DNA of 64,000 nt from Clostridium sp. GTDB taxonomy: Bacteria > Bacillota > Clostridia > Lachnospirales > Lachnospiraceae. Numbering within the stretch: the stretch's first letter is position 1; every line of letters begins with the position of its first letter. Location: the NCBI GenBank assembly GCA_021770825.1, contig JAETQD010000005.1, forward strand, positions 103,045 to 167,044, given 5' to 3'. A model generated the notes under the pieces. It was given only the letters and a program-made list of their open reading frames with translations. It did not search any database and had not been told where the DNA came from. Made by a program: the position numbers and the translations under genes. Below are positions 1 through 7,441 of this stretch, piece after piece.

Positions 1-1
1 C

Positions 2-784
2 AGGCGGTTTTCTCCAGTGGCGGCTGCAAAAGGTGTAGTGGTAATTGATAATAGTTCTGCATATCGTATGGACCCGGATGTTCCTCTGGTAGTACCTGAA
101 GTGAATCCCCAGGACATCTCGTGGCATAAGGGAATTATTGCCAATCCCAACTGTTCCACCATTATTGCTTTAGTTGCAGTCCATGCTCTTCATCAGGCGC
201 ATCCGATCAAACGTATGATTGTCTCCACCTACCAGGCTGTGTCCGGTGCGGGAATCAATGGATTAAAGGAGCTGGAAGAACAGGCGGCTGATTATGCCAG
301 TGGCAGACCCATTTCGGAAAATAAGGTATTCCAGCATCAGATTGCTTTTAACCTGATTCCGCATATTGATGCATTCCAGGATAACGGATATACCAAAGAG
401 GAACTGAAAATGTTGAATGAGGGGCGCAAAATTCTCCATGTCCCCAATTTGGATATTACTTGTACCTGCGTACGCGTCCCTGTATTAAGGAGCCATTCGG
501 AATCCATTTATCTGGAGTTTCATGAGAAGGTATCCGTACAGGAGGCGAGGGAATTAATCTCTGCTGCGGCAGGTACGAAGCTGGTGGATGAGCCGGATAA
601 AAATGTATATCCAATGCCTCTTGATACCTCCAATCAGGATCTGGTTTTTGTGGGACGCGTCCGCCAGGATTTGACAGAGGAGAAGGCTATCGATCTCTGG
701 TGCTGCGGTGACCAGATCAGAAAGGGAGCAGCAACCAACGCAGTCCAGATTGCAGAGCTCATCATCGCACAAAAATGGGGCTAG
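2..784 (+). CDS. asd: Aspartate-semialdehyde dehydrogenase, C-terminal part (5' end outside window)
   Basis: This enzyme reduces L-aspartyl-4-phosphate to L-aspartate-4-semialdehyde with NADPH, the second step of the aspartate pathway to lysine, threonine and methionine. The reading frame is open from base 2, so the gene enters from outside the window; about 100 residues, including the NADP-binding start, are missing. The nucleophile sits in the motif ANPNCST, with the Cys codon at 152-154. The downstream stretch with HVPNLDITCTCVRVPV and the C-terminal RKGAATNAVQIAE helix are typical of the family. The stop is 16 bases before the aspartokinase start, so the two are almost certainly co-transcribed. 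The family assignment is firm. Confidence 0.95.
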   Translation, partial: RRFSPVAAAKGVVVIDNSSAYRMDPDVPLVVPEVNPQDISWHKGIIANPNCSTIIALVAVHALHQAHPIKRMIVSTYQAVSGAGINGLKELEEQAADYASGRPISENKVFQHQIAFNLIPHIDAFQDNGYTKEELKMLNEGRKILHVPNLDITCTCVRVPVLRSHSESIYLEFHEKVSVQEARELISAAAGTKLVDEPDKNVYPMPLDTSNQDLVFVGRVRQDLTEEKAIDLWCCGDQIRKGAATNAVQIAELIIAQKWG

Positions 785-800
785 GGTTGGAGGTGGACGG

Positions 801-1925
801 ATGAAGCTGCTTGTACAGAAATTTGGCGGTACTTCCGTTGCCACCAGGGAATCCAGAGAACTTGTCTGCGAGAAAATCCGAATGGCCCAAGAAGAGGGAT
901 GGTCAGTGGTAGCTGTGATTTCTGCCATGGGAAGAAAGGGAGAGCCTTATGCAACGGATACTTTGCTGGAGCTGTTCTCCGATGGAAAACCATTACCGTG
1001 CAGCAGAGAGCAGGATGCCATTTATGCCTGCGGGGAAATGATTTCCGGTGCCCTCATAGCCAATGAGCTTCAGGCAAAAAGAGTGAGATGCGTATTCTTA
1101 AACGGGGAGCAGGCAGGAATCATAACCAATGCCAGGTATTCGGATGCAGATATTCTGGATATCCGTCGGGATGCAATCCTGGGGTGGCTGAAAAAGGGCT
1201 ATGTGGTGCTGGTTGCCGGAGGACAGGGGGCGACGGAACAGGGCGATTTTACCTCCATTGGCCGCGGCGGCGGTGATACTACTGCCTGCGCCATAGGGTA
1301 CTATTTATATGCAGAGGAAGTACGGATTTACACGGATGTGGATGGTATTTTCACTGCTGACCCAAGAATTGTCAAACGGGCATATCCGATAACGGATATG
1401 GATTATGAGCAATGCCTGAGAATGGCCAGGTGCGGAGCCAAGGTGATTCATCCCAAGGCAGCAGCCTATTCCCAGATGGGAGGCCGGGATGTTTTAAGCG
1501 TCCGCTCAACCTTTACAGATGAACCAGGCACAAGGATTGGAACTTATGAAAGCGGCTGTGTTGGTGTGACTGCCCTTAGAAATCAGAGATATCTCCGGTG
1601 TGAAGCTTCAGAGAAATCTCTATGGTATCCATATTTGAAACAGGCAGACATACTTGTGGAGGATGGCGGATTTTGGCATGGAATTTGGAGGGCAGACAGA
1701 GCAGATTCTTTAAAACTACCGGAGGAGGCCGTAATTCGGGATGTGATTTTTGCTATTGGTTCCCGGGGCGCAAAATTCCCGGAGAAAGCAGAATGCAATT
1801 GGCCTTTGGCAGAAGAAAAATTTAAAACAGACGAGCTCTGTATGGCAGTTATTGTGAAACCGGAGCATTATGCAGAGTTAATTAACCAGATACATGATGA
1901 TCTTTGCATTACAAATGCAGATTGA
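801..1925 (+). CDS. Aspartate kinase with an atypical C-terminal domain
   Basis: Aspartokinase phosphorylates L-aspartate, feeding the dehydrogenase encoded just upstream. The N-terminal kinase domain is clear: KFGGTSVA at residues 7-14, then GRGGGDTTA, TDVDGIFTADPR and the CGAKVIHPKA segment. The ATG at 801 follows GGAGG; an upstream in-frame extension overlapping asd was not used. The protein is 374 residues, shorter than the usual 400-460. The C-terminal 100 or so residues do not read as the normal pair of ACT domains: only one weak ACT-like pattern (VGVTALRNQRYLR) and a terminal MAVIVKPEHYAEL stretch are seen. Normal lysine or threonine feedback may therefore be altered; this is an inference. 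A creatininase-family gene follows 23 bases downstream. Confidence 0.88.
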   Translation: MKLLVQKFGGTSVATRESRELVCEKIRMAQEEGWSVVAVISAMGRKGEPYATDTLLELFSDGKPLPCSREQDAIYACGEMISGALIANELQAKRVRCVFLNGEQAGIITNARYSDADILDIRRDAILGWLKKGYVVLVAGGQGATEQGDFTSIGRGGGDTTACAIGYYLYAEEVRIYTDVDGIFTADPRIVKRAYPITDMDYEQCLRMARCGAKVIHPKAAAYSQMGGRDVLSVRSTFTDEPGTRIGTYESGCVGVTALRNQRYLRCEASEKSLWYPYLKQADILVEDGGFWHGIWRADRADSLKLPEEAVIRDVIFAIGSRGAKFPEKAECNWPLAEEKFKTDELCMAVIVKPEHYAELINQIHDDLCITNAD

Positions 1926-1948
1926 ATAAAAAGAATGGAGAGATGAGA

Positions 1949-2743
1949 ATGAGCAATTTGATTTACGAAAACACCTGGGAAGAAAACAAGAAAGCCATGG
2001 AGGAAAGAAAACTGGCGATTATTCCTGTGGGAAGTACAGAACAGCATGGTCCGGCTCTTCCCGTTGGAACGGATTGGATGGTTGCAGAATATTTGGCAAA
2101 GCAGGTGGGAGAAAAGTGCAGCAAGGCAGTGGTAACTCCGGTGGTTCCCTTTGGACATGCTTTATACCACAATGATTTTCCAGGTACATTGGCAGTGTCC
2201 CAGGCTACACTCTGCACCTATGTGAAAGAAATCTGCGAGCAGCTTGTGAACTACGGAATTACCCATATTCTGTTTATCAACGGCCATGGCGGCAATAACA
2301 ACGCACTGTATGACGTGGGACAGTATTTCCGTCATAAAAAAATTCCGGTTGCCAACATTCAGTGGTTTGAAGTTGCAGGAGCCCTTAATAAAGAATGGGG
2401 ACTCATCGGACATGGTGATATCATTGAGACTGCTGTGATGTTACATATTGCTCCCGATACTGTGAAACTGGAGCGGGCACATATTCCGGAGAATAAGCAG
2501 TATGGAAACATCAAAATTCTGGACCTGCACCGGGGCGAATTTGAAAAAGCCAGTGTTTACCTGAATATCCGGACAAAAGATGCCAGCTCCAGCGGCGACC
2601 TGATTGAGTATGGCCATTCTTCCGATGTGGATTACACAAAGAGCCCCAAGGATGCGACGGCCGAAACAGGAAAGGCTGTCTGCGAAGCCGTTGTGGATTA
2701 TACATTGCGATTCATTGACGAGTTCATGAAGTTTAATTTCTAG
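1949..2743 (+). CDS. Creatininase-family amidohydrolase (copy 1)
   Basis: Members of this family (creatininase, MftE, FAPy deaminase) are divalent-metal hydrolases of cyclic or linear amides. The canonical metal set is visible: STEQHGPALPVGTD supplies Glu31, His33 and Asp42, followed by NGHGGNN and the GHGDIIETA segment. The length of 264 residues is normal. ATG 1949 is preferred over ATG 1943 because GGAG at 1937-1940 lies eight bases upstream of it. It directly follows aspartokinase, which suggests co-transcription, although no standard aspartate-pathway step needs a creatininase. Its substrate is unknown. A second, variant copy lies at 15245-15991. Confidence 0.85.
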   Translation: MSNLIYENTWEENKKAMEERKLAIIPVGSTEQHGPALPVGTDWMVAEYLAKQVGEKCSKAVVTPVVPFGHALYHNDFPGTLAVSQATLCTYVKEICEQLVNYGITHILFINGHGGNNNALYDVGQYFRHKKIPVANIQWFEVAGALNKEWGLIGHGDIIETAVMLHIAPDTVKLERAHIPENKQYGNIKILDLHRGEFEKASVYLNIRTKDASSSGDLIEYGHSSDVDYTKSPKDATAETGKAVCEAVVDYTLRFIDEFMKFNF

Positions 2744-2782
2744 TTTTCCAGAATCTCACCCATAAATATCTCCTTCATTTCC

Positions 2783-2823
2783 TTGTTATCTCTCCTCGTT
2801 TCAGATATAATATGAGAGATAAC
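2783..2823 (+). promoter_or_regulatory. Promoter overlapped by a 10-bp inverted repeat (probable operator)
   Basis: A -35 TTGTTA (2783-2788), 17-base spacer and perfect -10 TATAAT (2806-2811) form a good sigma-A promoter reading right. A perfect 10-bp inverted repeat, GTTATCTCTC (2785-2794) and GAGAGATAAC (2814-2823), brackets the whole promoter core. A dimeric repressor bound there would block RNA polymerase. The downstream target is the gene at 3000 and probably the DUF1576 gene. Confidence 0.6.
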
Positions 2824-2833
2824 AGGAATGGCA

Positions 2834-2892
2834 GGGGATTTTTTATTATGTAGGAAACTCCTCTGGAGTCTCCTATGCAGCAAAAAATCCCT
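2834..2892 (+). other. Large stem-loop in the 5' leader of the gene at 3000
   Basis: Outer arms GGGATTTTTT (2835-2844) and AAAAAATCCC (2882-2891) are perfectly complementary. Inside them TAGGAAACTCC (2851-2861) pairs with GGAGTCTCCTA (2865-2875) with one mismatch and a three-base loop. A smaller GGGGC/GCCCC stem follows at about 2900-2918. The structure starts about 17 bases after the predicted transcription start, so it would be transcribed. It does not match a riboswitch class I recognise. It could be an mRNA-stabilising hairpin, an attenuator, or a remnant of a small palindromic repeat. Confidence 0.5.
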
Positions 2893-2999
2893 CCGGGTAG
2901 GGGCGCAGGGTCTGCCCCAACGGAGTACGGCCCATGCACAGTGAGGGTACTGCGGCGGAGCGGAATAAATGGCTGTATCTAAGGAAAGGAGAGGAGACC

Positions 3000-3416
3000 T
3001 TGTACATAATTCGTGTGAGAATGCGAAAACTTGGAAAGAAGAACCGGGGAACTGTGGAGCCGGTGGAATTTACCCTGGAGGAGAAGCCGGGGACCGTGAA
3101 GGAGCTGATCACCGGGCTTGTGAAGCTTGGAGTGAAAGAGTATAACGAGAGAAAGGATACGGGACAGATTCTTCCGTATCTTACAAAGGAAGAGATTGCC
3201 CAAAAGGCCTCCGCAGGGAAGGTATCCTTTGGAGTGCGGGGCGGAGAGGACGCAGATGAAGACCAGGCGGTGGAGAATGCCCTGCAATGTTTTGAGGATG
3301 GGATTTTCCGGGTGTTTGCCGATGATGAAGAGTTGGAACGGCTGGAACAGGAGATTCCCTGGCGGGAGGAGACTGTGCTTACATTTGTCCGGCTGGCCAT
3401 GCTGTCCGGTTGGTAA
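3000..3416 (+). CDS. Conserved-looking hypothetical protein, TTG start
   Basis: I do not recognise a characterised family. The frame is open further upstream, but TTG 3000 is chosen because it follows an AAAGGAGAGGAG ribosome-binding site and because the upstream stretch lies in the structured leader. The product is 138 residues, starts MYIIRVRMRKLGKK and has no membrane segment. It is rich in Glu and Lys, with a GKVSFGVR motif and an acidic helix ending ETVLTFVRLAMLSGW. It sits behind a strong promoter with an operator-like repeat and a large stem-loop, and 24 bases before the DUF1576 membrane gene, so co-expression is likely. The coding call is good; function is unknown. Confidence 0.7.
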   Translation: MYIIRVRMRKLGKKNRGTVEPVEFTLEEKPGTVKELITGLVKLGVKEYNERKDTGQILPYLTKEEIAQKASAGKVSFGVRGGEDADEDQAVENALQCFEDGIFRVFADDEELERLEQEIPWREETVLTFVRLAMLSGW

Positions 3417-3440
3417 AATTTACAGATAAAGGAGACATGA

Positions 3441-4721
3441 ATGGACGGAAAAAGAACATTCACGAGAAAACAGAAATTCCGCCTCTTGGCGCTGATGCCC
3501 GTATACTTTATTGTGGCTGGCGTGATTTTACAGCCGCTTCCTGAGATCATACCGGGCTTATGGGCCATCATCCGGGAACCGGACTTTTTAATTACAGACT
3601 ATTTTATCATCGGAGGAGTGGGAACGGCGCTGATCAATGCAGGCCTTTTGACGCTTCTTTGCATTTCTATCATATATTCCCTGGGAATGGAGATGGACGG
3701 GCACACCATTACGTCCTGCTGTCTGATGTTTGGATTCTCTCTGTTCGGAAAAAACCTTTTAAATATCTGGACCATTTTGTTCGGCGTTTACCTGTATTCC
3801 AAATATCACAAAATGCCCCTTTCCAGATATATTTATATTGGATTTTACGGCACCAGTCTGTCGCCGATCATTACGCAGATCATGTATATTTCCCACCTGC
3901 CTTATGGTCTCAGACTTTTCATCAGTCTGCTGGTGGGAATCGCCATCGGCTTTGTCCTGCCGCCGCTTTCTACCCATGTCCACTACGCCCATAAAGGATA
4001 TTCTCTGTATAACGTGGGCTTTTCATCAGGAATTATTGCAACGGTGATTGTATCGCTCTTAAAATCCTTTGGAGTAACCACAGAGTCCAGGCTGATATGG
4101 TCCTCCGGGAATAACGGACTTTTTCTCCTAGTGCTGGGCGGCTTTTTCTTTCTTATGGCCATAGGTTCCATTGTCCTCGGGGGATGGGAAGTGGTCGAGT
4201 CTTACCATACAATTTTAAAGAGTACAGGGATCGCCGGAACCGATTATCTGAAGGAGGAAGGCGGGGCTGCCACCTCCTTTAACATGGCGGTAAACGGACT
4301 TTTTGCCATGCTGTTTGTGGTTTGCATCGGCGGAGATCTGAATGGTCCCACCATCGGCGGTATTTTTACCATTGTGGGCTTCAGCGCTACCGGAAAGCAT
4401 TTGAGAAACATTGCTCCCATCATGTTCGGGGTTCTGTTTGCAAGCTTCACAAAGCGGTGGAACATCACAGAGCCGTCCCCCATGCTGGCGCTCTTATTTT
4501 CCACTACGCTGGCACCCATCGCCGGGGAGTTCGGCGTACTTATGGGGATTCTGGCCGGATTTCTCCACTCATCAGTGGCTTTGAATGTGGGAATTGTTTA
4601 TGGAGGAATGAATCTCTATAACAATGGATTTGCCGGAGGAATTGTGGCCATCTTCATGGTTCCGGTGATTCATTCGGTTATGGACCGCAGAGCGCGGGCA
4701 AAGGGAGAAATTTCCCTTTAA
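3441..4721 (+). CDS. DUF1576-family polytopic membrane protein
   Basis: The 426-residue product is almost entirely hydrophobic, with roughly ten to twelve membrane segments. It matches the DUF1576 family of Firmicutes by overall layout: two similar halves with repeated glycine-rich stretches such as GGDLNGPTIGGIF and the ending NLYNNGFAGGIVA. Family members are uncharacterised; a transport role is plausible from topology but unproven. ATG 3441 follows AAGGAG at 3429-3434. The gene lies 24 bases after the hypothetical gene at 3000 and 27 bases before VanZ, so the three probably form one transcript. Confidence 0.8.
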   Translation: MDGKRTFTRKQKFRLLALMPVYFIVAGVILQPLPEIIPGLWAIIREPDFLITDYFIIGGVGTALINAGLLTLLCISIIYSLGMEMDGHTITSCCLMFGFSLFGKNLLNIWTILFGVYLYSKYHKMPLSRYIYIGFYGTSLSPIITQIMYISHLPYGLRLFISLLVGIAIGFVLPPLSTHVHYAHKGYSLYNVGFSSGIIATVIVSLLKSFGVTTESRLIWSSGNNGLFLLVLGGFFFLMAIGSIVLGGWEVVESYHTILKSTGIAGTDYLKEEGGAATSFNMAVNGLFAMLFVVCIGGDLNGPTIGGIFTIVGFSATGKHLRNIAPIMFGVLFASFTKRWNITEPSPMLALLFSTTLAPIAGEFGVLMGILAGFLHSSVALNVGIVYGGMNLYNNGFAGGIVAIFMVPVIHSVMDRRARAKGEISL

Positions 4722-4748
4722 AGTATTTGTTTTGGAGGCCTTTCTGTC

Positions 4749-5198
4749 ATGAAAAAATATCTGGCCTGGCTGCCGGCCCTTTGTATTGCAGCCGCGATTT
4801 TCTGCTTTTCCGCCCAGCCTGCGGATGTATCCACAGAGGTAAGCGATGGTGTCACCAGACTTCTTCTGGCTATCGCCATGAAGCTTAATCTGATGCAGGC
4901 AACGCCGGAGCGGCTTTATGAGCTCTGTGTGATCTTAAGCACGCCTGTGCGTAAATGCGCTCATATCACAGAGTTTACCGTATTCCATGTGTCAGTTCTT
5001 TTCGGACTGCGGCAGTGGGGATTCTCCGGAAAGAAATGGTTAAAGACGGCCCTTATGGTGACGGTTTTCTATGCGTGTACCGATGAATTCCATCAGCTTT
5101 TCGTTCCGGGCAGGGCCGGGATGATACAGGATGTGATGATTGACAGCATCGGGGCAGCGGTAATTACCGCTGCCCTCTGGTACCGCTCTGGAAATTAA
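4749..5198 (+). CDS. VanZ-family membrane protein
   Basis: A 149-residue protein with four predicted membrane segments and the VanZ-like signature: FSAQPADVS after the first helix, the RKCAHITEFTVF segment, and TDEFHQLFVPGRAGMIQDVMIDSIGA before the last helix. In vanA-type clusters VanZ gives low-level teicoplanin resistance. Stand-alone chromosomal VanZ proteins like this one are common in Firmicutes and mostly uncharacterised, with proposed roles at the cell envelope. There are no van genes nearby, so a glycopeptide-resistance role should not be assumed. It follows the DUF1576 gene closely, and a hairpin terminator follows it. Confidence 0.85.
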   Translation: MKKYLAWLPALCIAAAIFCFSAQPADVSTEVSDGVTRLLLAIAMKLNLMQATPERLYELCVILSTPVRKCAHITEFTVFHVSVLFGLRQWGFSGKKWLKTALMVTVFYACTDEFHQLFVPGRAGMIQDVMIDSIGAAVITAALWYRSGN

Positions 5199-5232
5199 CA
5201 TTGCATTTTACAGGGAAATATGATATAGTATC

Positions 5233-5275
5233 CCCCGTACCAAGGTCGCAAAAAGCCCCGTGGTACGGGGATTTT
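5233..5275 (+). terminator. Rho-independent terminator after vanZ
   Basis: CCCCGTACCA (5233-5242) pairs perfectly with TGGTACGGGG (5261-5270) around an 18-base loop and is followed by ATTTTT. It ends the DUF1576-VanZ transcript. Because it lies only about 15 bases before the preQ1 aptamer, it may also be part of the queT leader if the queT promoter is the TTAACA/TATGAT pair at 5195-5224. Confidence 0.7.
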
Positions 5276-5287
5276 TGCATAAGCAGA

Positions 5288-5331
5288 CCGGTGAGTTCGA
5301 GACCTTCCTCACCTAAAACAAAACTAAAGGA
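5288..5331 (+). promoter_or_regulatory. preQ1-I riboswitch controlling queT
   Basis: Stem P1 is formed by GGTGAG (5290-5295) and CTCACC (5308-5313). The A-rich tail that folds back into the P1 groove, AAAACAAAACTAAAGG (5315-5330), contains the Shine-Dalgarno sequence itself. This is the layout of the small preQ1-I H-type pseudoknot, in which ligand binding hides the ribosome-binding site. The next gene is a predicted queuosine-precursor transporter, an independent match to the ligand. Regulation is therefore probably at translation initiation. The loop bases differ somewhat from the Bacillus prototype. Confidence 0.8.
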
Positions 5332-5342
5332 GAAAACAGAAT

Positions 5343-5852
5343 ATGAAAGACAACAAGCAGACAAACAGCCCGTTGTACCAGATTGTGTACGGAGCCGCTA
5401 TTGCCGGAATTTACATCGTATTGACGATGCTCTTCCTTCCCATCAGCTTCGGCCCAATCCAGTTCAGAATCTCGGAGGCGCTCTGCGTACTTCCCTACTT
5501 CACCCCGGCGGCAATTCCCGGTCTCTTTATCGGATGCCTGCTCTCCAACTTCCTTGGCGGGGCAGCAATGCTGGATGTGATTTTTGGAAGTATCGCAACT
5601 CTCATTGGAGCCGTTGGCTCCTGGATGCTGAGGAAAAACCGCTTCATGGTTTCCCTTCCGCCGATTCTGTCCAACACCATCATCATTCCCTGGGTGCTGC
5701 GTTACGCCTATGGCTCTGAGGATATGATCTGGTTTGCCATGATTACCGTTGGAATCGGTGAGATTCTGGCAATCGGAGTGCTGGGCCAGATTTTACTGGC
5801 AGCGCTTTCCAGATACCGTACCGTGATTTTTGGCAGAAGAGCTGCAGCTTAA
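5343..5852 (+). CDS. queT: QueT-family queuosine-precursor transporter (ECF S component)
   Basis: QueT proteins are membrane S components thought to import queuosine precursors such as preQ1 with the shared ECF energising module. The 169-residue product has five to six membrane helices and the family pattern: FGPIQFRISEALCVLPYFTP, then GLFIGCLLSNFLGGAAMLDVIFGS (both trimmed here to the recognisable core) and a conserved LPPILSNTIIIPW helix. The preQ1-I riboswitch directly upstream supports the substrate. No queuosine biosynthesis genes are in the window, consistent with salvage. A strong bidirectional terminator follows. Confidence 0.9.
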   Translation: MKDNKQTNSPLYQIVYGAAIAGIYIVLTMLFLPISFGPIQFRISEALCVLPYFTPAAIPGLFIGCLLSNFLGGAAMLDVIFGSIATLIGAVGSWMLRKNRFMVSLPPILSNTIIIPWVLRYAYGSEDMIWFAMITVGIGEILAIGVLGQILLAALSRYRTVIFGRRAAA

Positions 5853-5857
5853 AAAAT

Positions 5858-5899
5858 AACCTGGCAGGATAGCGATAAACTATCCGGCCAGGCTTTTTA
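5858..5899. terminator. Bidirectional terminator between queT and the gcvPB-like gene
   Basis: CCTGGC (5860-5865) pairs with GCCAGG (5887-5892), and GGATAG with CTATCC inside, giving a long stem. It is followed on the + strand by CTTTTTATTT and preceded by AAAAAATAA, which gives a U-run on the minus transcript too. It can stop queT from the left and the long leftward operon from the right; it overlaps that operon's last stop codon. Confidence 0.85.
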
Positions 5900-7441
5900 T
5901 TTGCCTTCGTGCCGTTTATAGGCCCTCCAGGTGGTGGCCAAAAGATGGATGTCATGGAGATACTCTTCCTTAATCTGTGTGGCCAGAGCTGCCTTATGGG
6001 GAGCTGATTTTACAAGTTCAGGCGTATGGTAGGCTTCATCGGAGATGGCTTTAAAAACATCGGAAAACTCATCAATGTCCGCCTTTGAATAGGTTTCGCA
6101 GGGCTCCGGCGTAAAGGGTTCCGGGATAATTCTTGGGTGATGGCTGGAAAAATAGCTTTGGAGGCCATAATCCACAACCCGGCGGTCAATATCGTCGGTG
6201 GTGACTCCGGTTTCTTTTGTAAGAGGTTCCCAGCTTAACCGGGACTGCTCGATGCGCCTTACACCTTCTGCAAGGGGGAGGGACAGGCCTTTCACCTCCG
6301 AAAGACGGGTCAGCAGATAGTTGTTATTTAATATAGAAAGTTCTGCTGCCTGCTTCAGGCCCTCTCCGCCCAGAGTCCGGATATAGGCATAGGCTTTAAG
6401 GACCACGGATGGATTGCCGTAGAATTTACGGATTTTTCCAATGCTTTCTTCACAGTCATAATCAAAGTAATAGTTCTTTCCGTCAAAACGAATCGCCGGA
6501 TTGGGGAGAAATGGCTCCAGCTCGGCGGTGACGCCCTGTGCGCCGCAGGCCGGCCCCTGGCTTCCGTGGGGAGCGGAAAAGGATTTATGAAGATTATAGT
6601 GGCACATGTCAAAGCCTGCGTCTCTTGCCCTTGTGATACCGAAAAGTCCGTTTAAGTTTGCCTGGTCGTAGATACAGAGGCCGCCGACGGCATGAACGGC
6701 ATCCACAATCTCTCTGATATGGGGATTGTAAAGCCCTGTATCTTCCGGGTTTGTAATCATCAGGCCTGCAGTATGGGGGGAAAGAGCGGCTTTTAAAGCC
6801 TGCACATCGGGATATCCCGATTCATCCGGCATCAGAGTAATGACCTTGTATCCAGCCGTGGCCGCTGCGCCGGGATTTCCGGGGTGGGAGAGCATGGTGG
6901 TAATAATTTCATCCCTCTGCTCGCCCTTATGATACTTTTCATGATAGGCTCTAAGGACCAGAACATTGGAAAAGATTGCCTGGCTTCCGCCTCCCGAAAG
7001 CAGGCAAAACGCATCCATACCGGAAATTTCCTTTAAGTATTCTGCTGTGTTATATAAGATCTCCAAAATTCCCTGGACGCTTTCTTCCGGCTGATAGGGG
7101 TGCAGTTCCCGGATTTTCGGGCTTTTTGCGAAAGATTCGTGGACAACCGGATTGTACTTCATGGTACAGGTTCCAAGACCGATGTCAATATCGAAAGCAG
7201 CTCCTATGGTCTCTTGGGAGAGTCTTAGATAGTGGCGCAGAACCTGGGGCTGGGACATTTCAGGAAGCTTCGGTGCTTTTTTTCGTAAAAGTCCCGGAGG
7301 CAGAAGTTCGCTTACATCAGCAGTGGATGCCAGAATCTCAGGCTCCATTTCCGGAAGAAGAACGCCGCGTTCTCCTTCACTTCCCAGCTCCATTATGATG
7401 GGTTCATCCCATCGCGCTTCGTGAAAATTCTTTCGGTTCAT
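5897..7441 (-). CDS. GcvPB-like PLP protein (divergent glycine decarboxylase subunit 2)
   Basis: Homologue of subunit 2 of the split glycine decarboxylase P-protein, which decarboxylates glycine through a PLP-lysine and passes the aminomethyl group to lipoyl-GcvH. The product has 514 residues. The PLP lysine is Lys286 in NLHKSFSAPHG, and SGGGSQAIFSN, CIYDQANLNG and LSHPGNPGAAATAGYK read as fold-type I PLP motifs. The loop after the lysine reads GSQGPACGAQGV instead of the usual GGGGPG-type loop, so this is a divergent paralogue. ATG 7441 lies seven bases after AGGAGG and overlaps the stop of the GcvPA-like gene (ATGA). There is no gcvT, gcvH or lpd nearby. It is the last gene of an operon headed by an RraA-like gene and an oligopeptide importer. 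The true substrate may not be glycine. Confidence 0.8.
   Translation of the reverse strand: MNRKNFHEARWDEPIIMELGSEGERGVLLPEMEPEILASTADVSELLPPGLLRKKAPKLPEMSQPQVLRHYLRLSQETIGAAFDIDIGLGTCTMKYNPVVHESFAKSPKIRELHPYQPEESVQGILEILYNTAEYLKEISGMDAFCLLSGGGSQAIFSNVLVLRAYHEKYHKGEQRDEIITTMLSHPGNPGAAATAGYKVITLMPDESGYPDVQALKAALSPHTAGLMITNPEDTGLYNPHIREIVDAVHAVGGLCIYDQANLNGLFGITRARDAGFDMCHYNLHKSFSAPHGSQGPACGAQGVTAELEPFLPNPAIRFDGKNYYFDYDCEESIGKIRKFYGNPSVVLKAYAYIRTLGGEGLKQAAELSILNNNYLLTRLSEVKGLSLPLAEGVRRIEQSRLSWEPLTKETGVTTDDIDRRVVDYGLQSYFSSHHPRIIPEPFTPEPCETYSKADIDEFSDVFKAISDEAYHTPELVKSAPHKAALATQIKEEYLHDIHLLATTWRAYKRHEGK

Noticed and set aside
708..800. Upstream extension of aspartokinase overlapping asd
   Set aside because: The extension has no family similarity; ATG 801 directly precedes the conserved KFGGTS motif and has GGAGG upstream.
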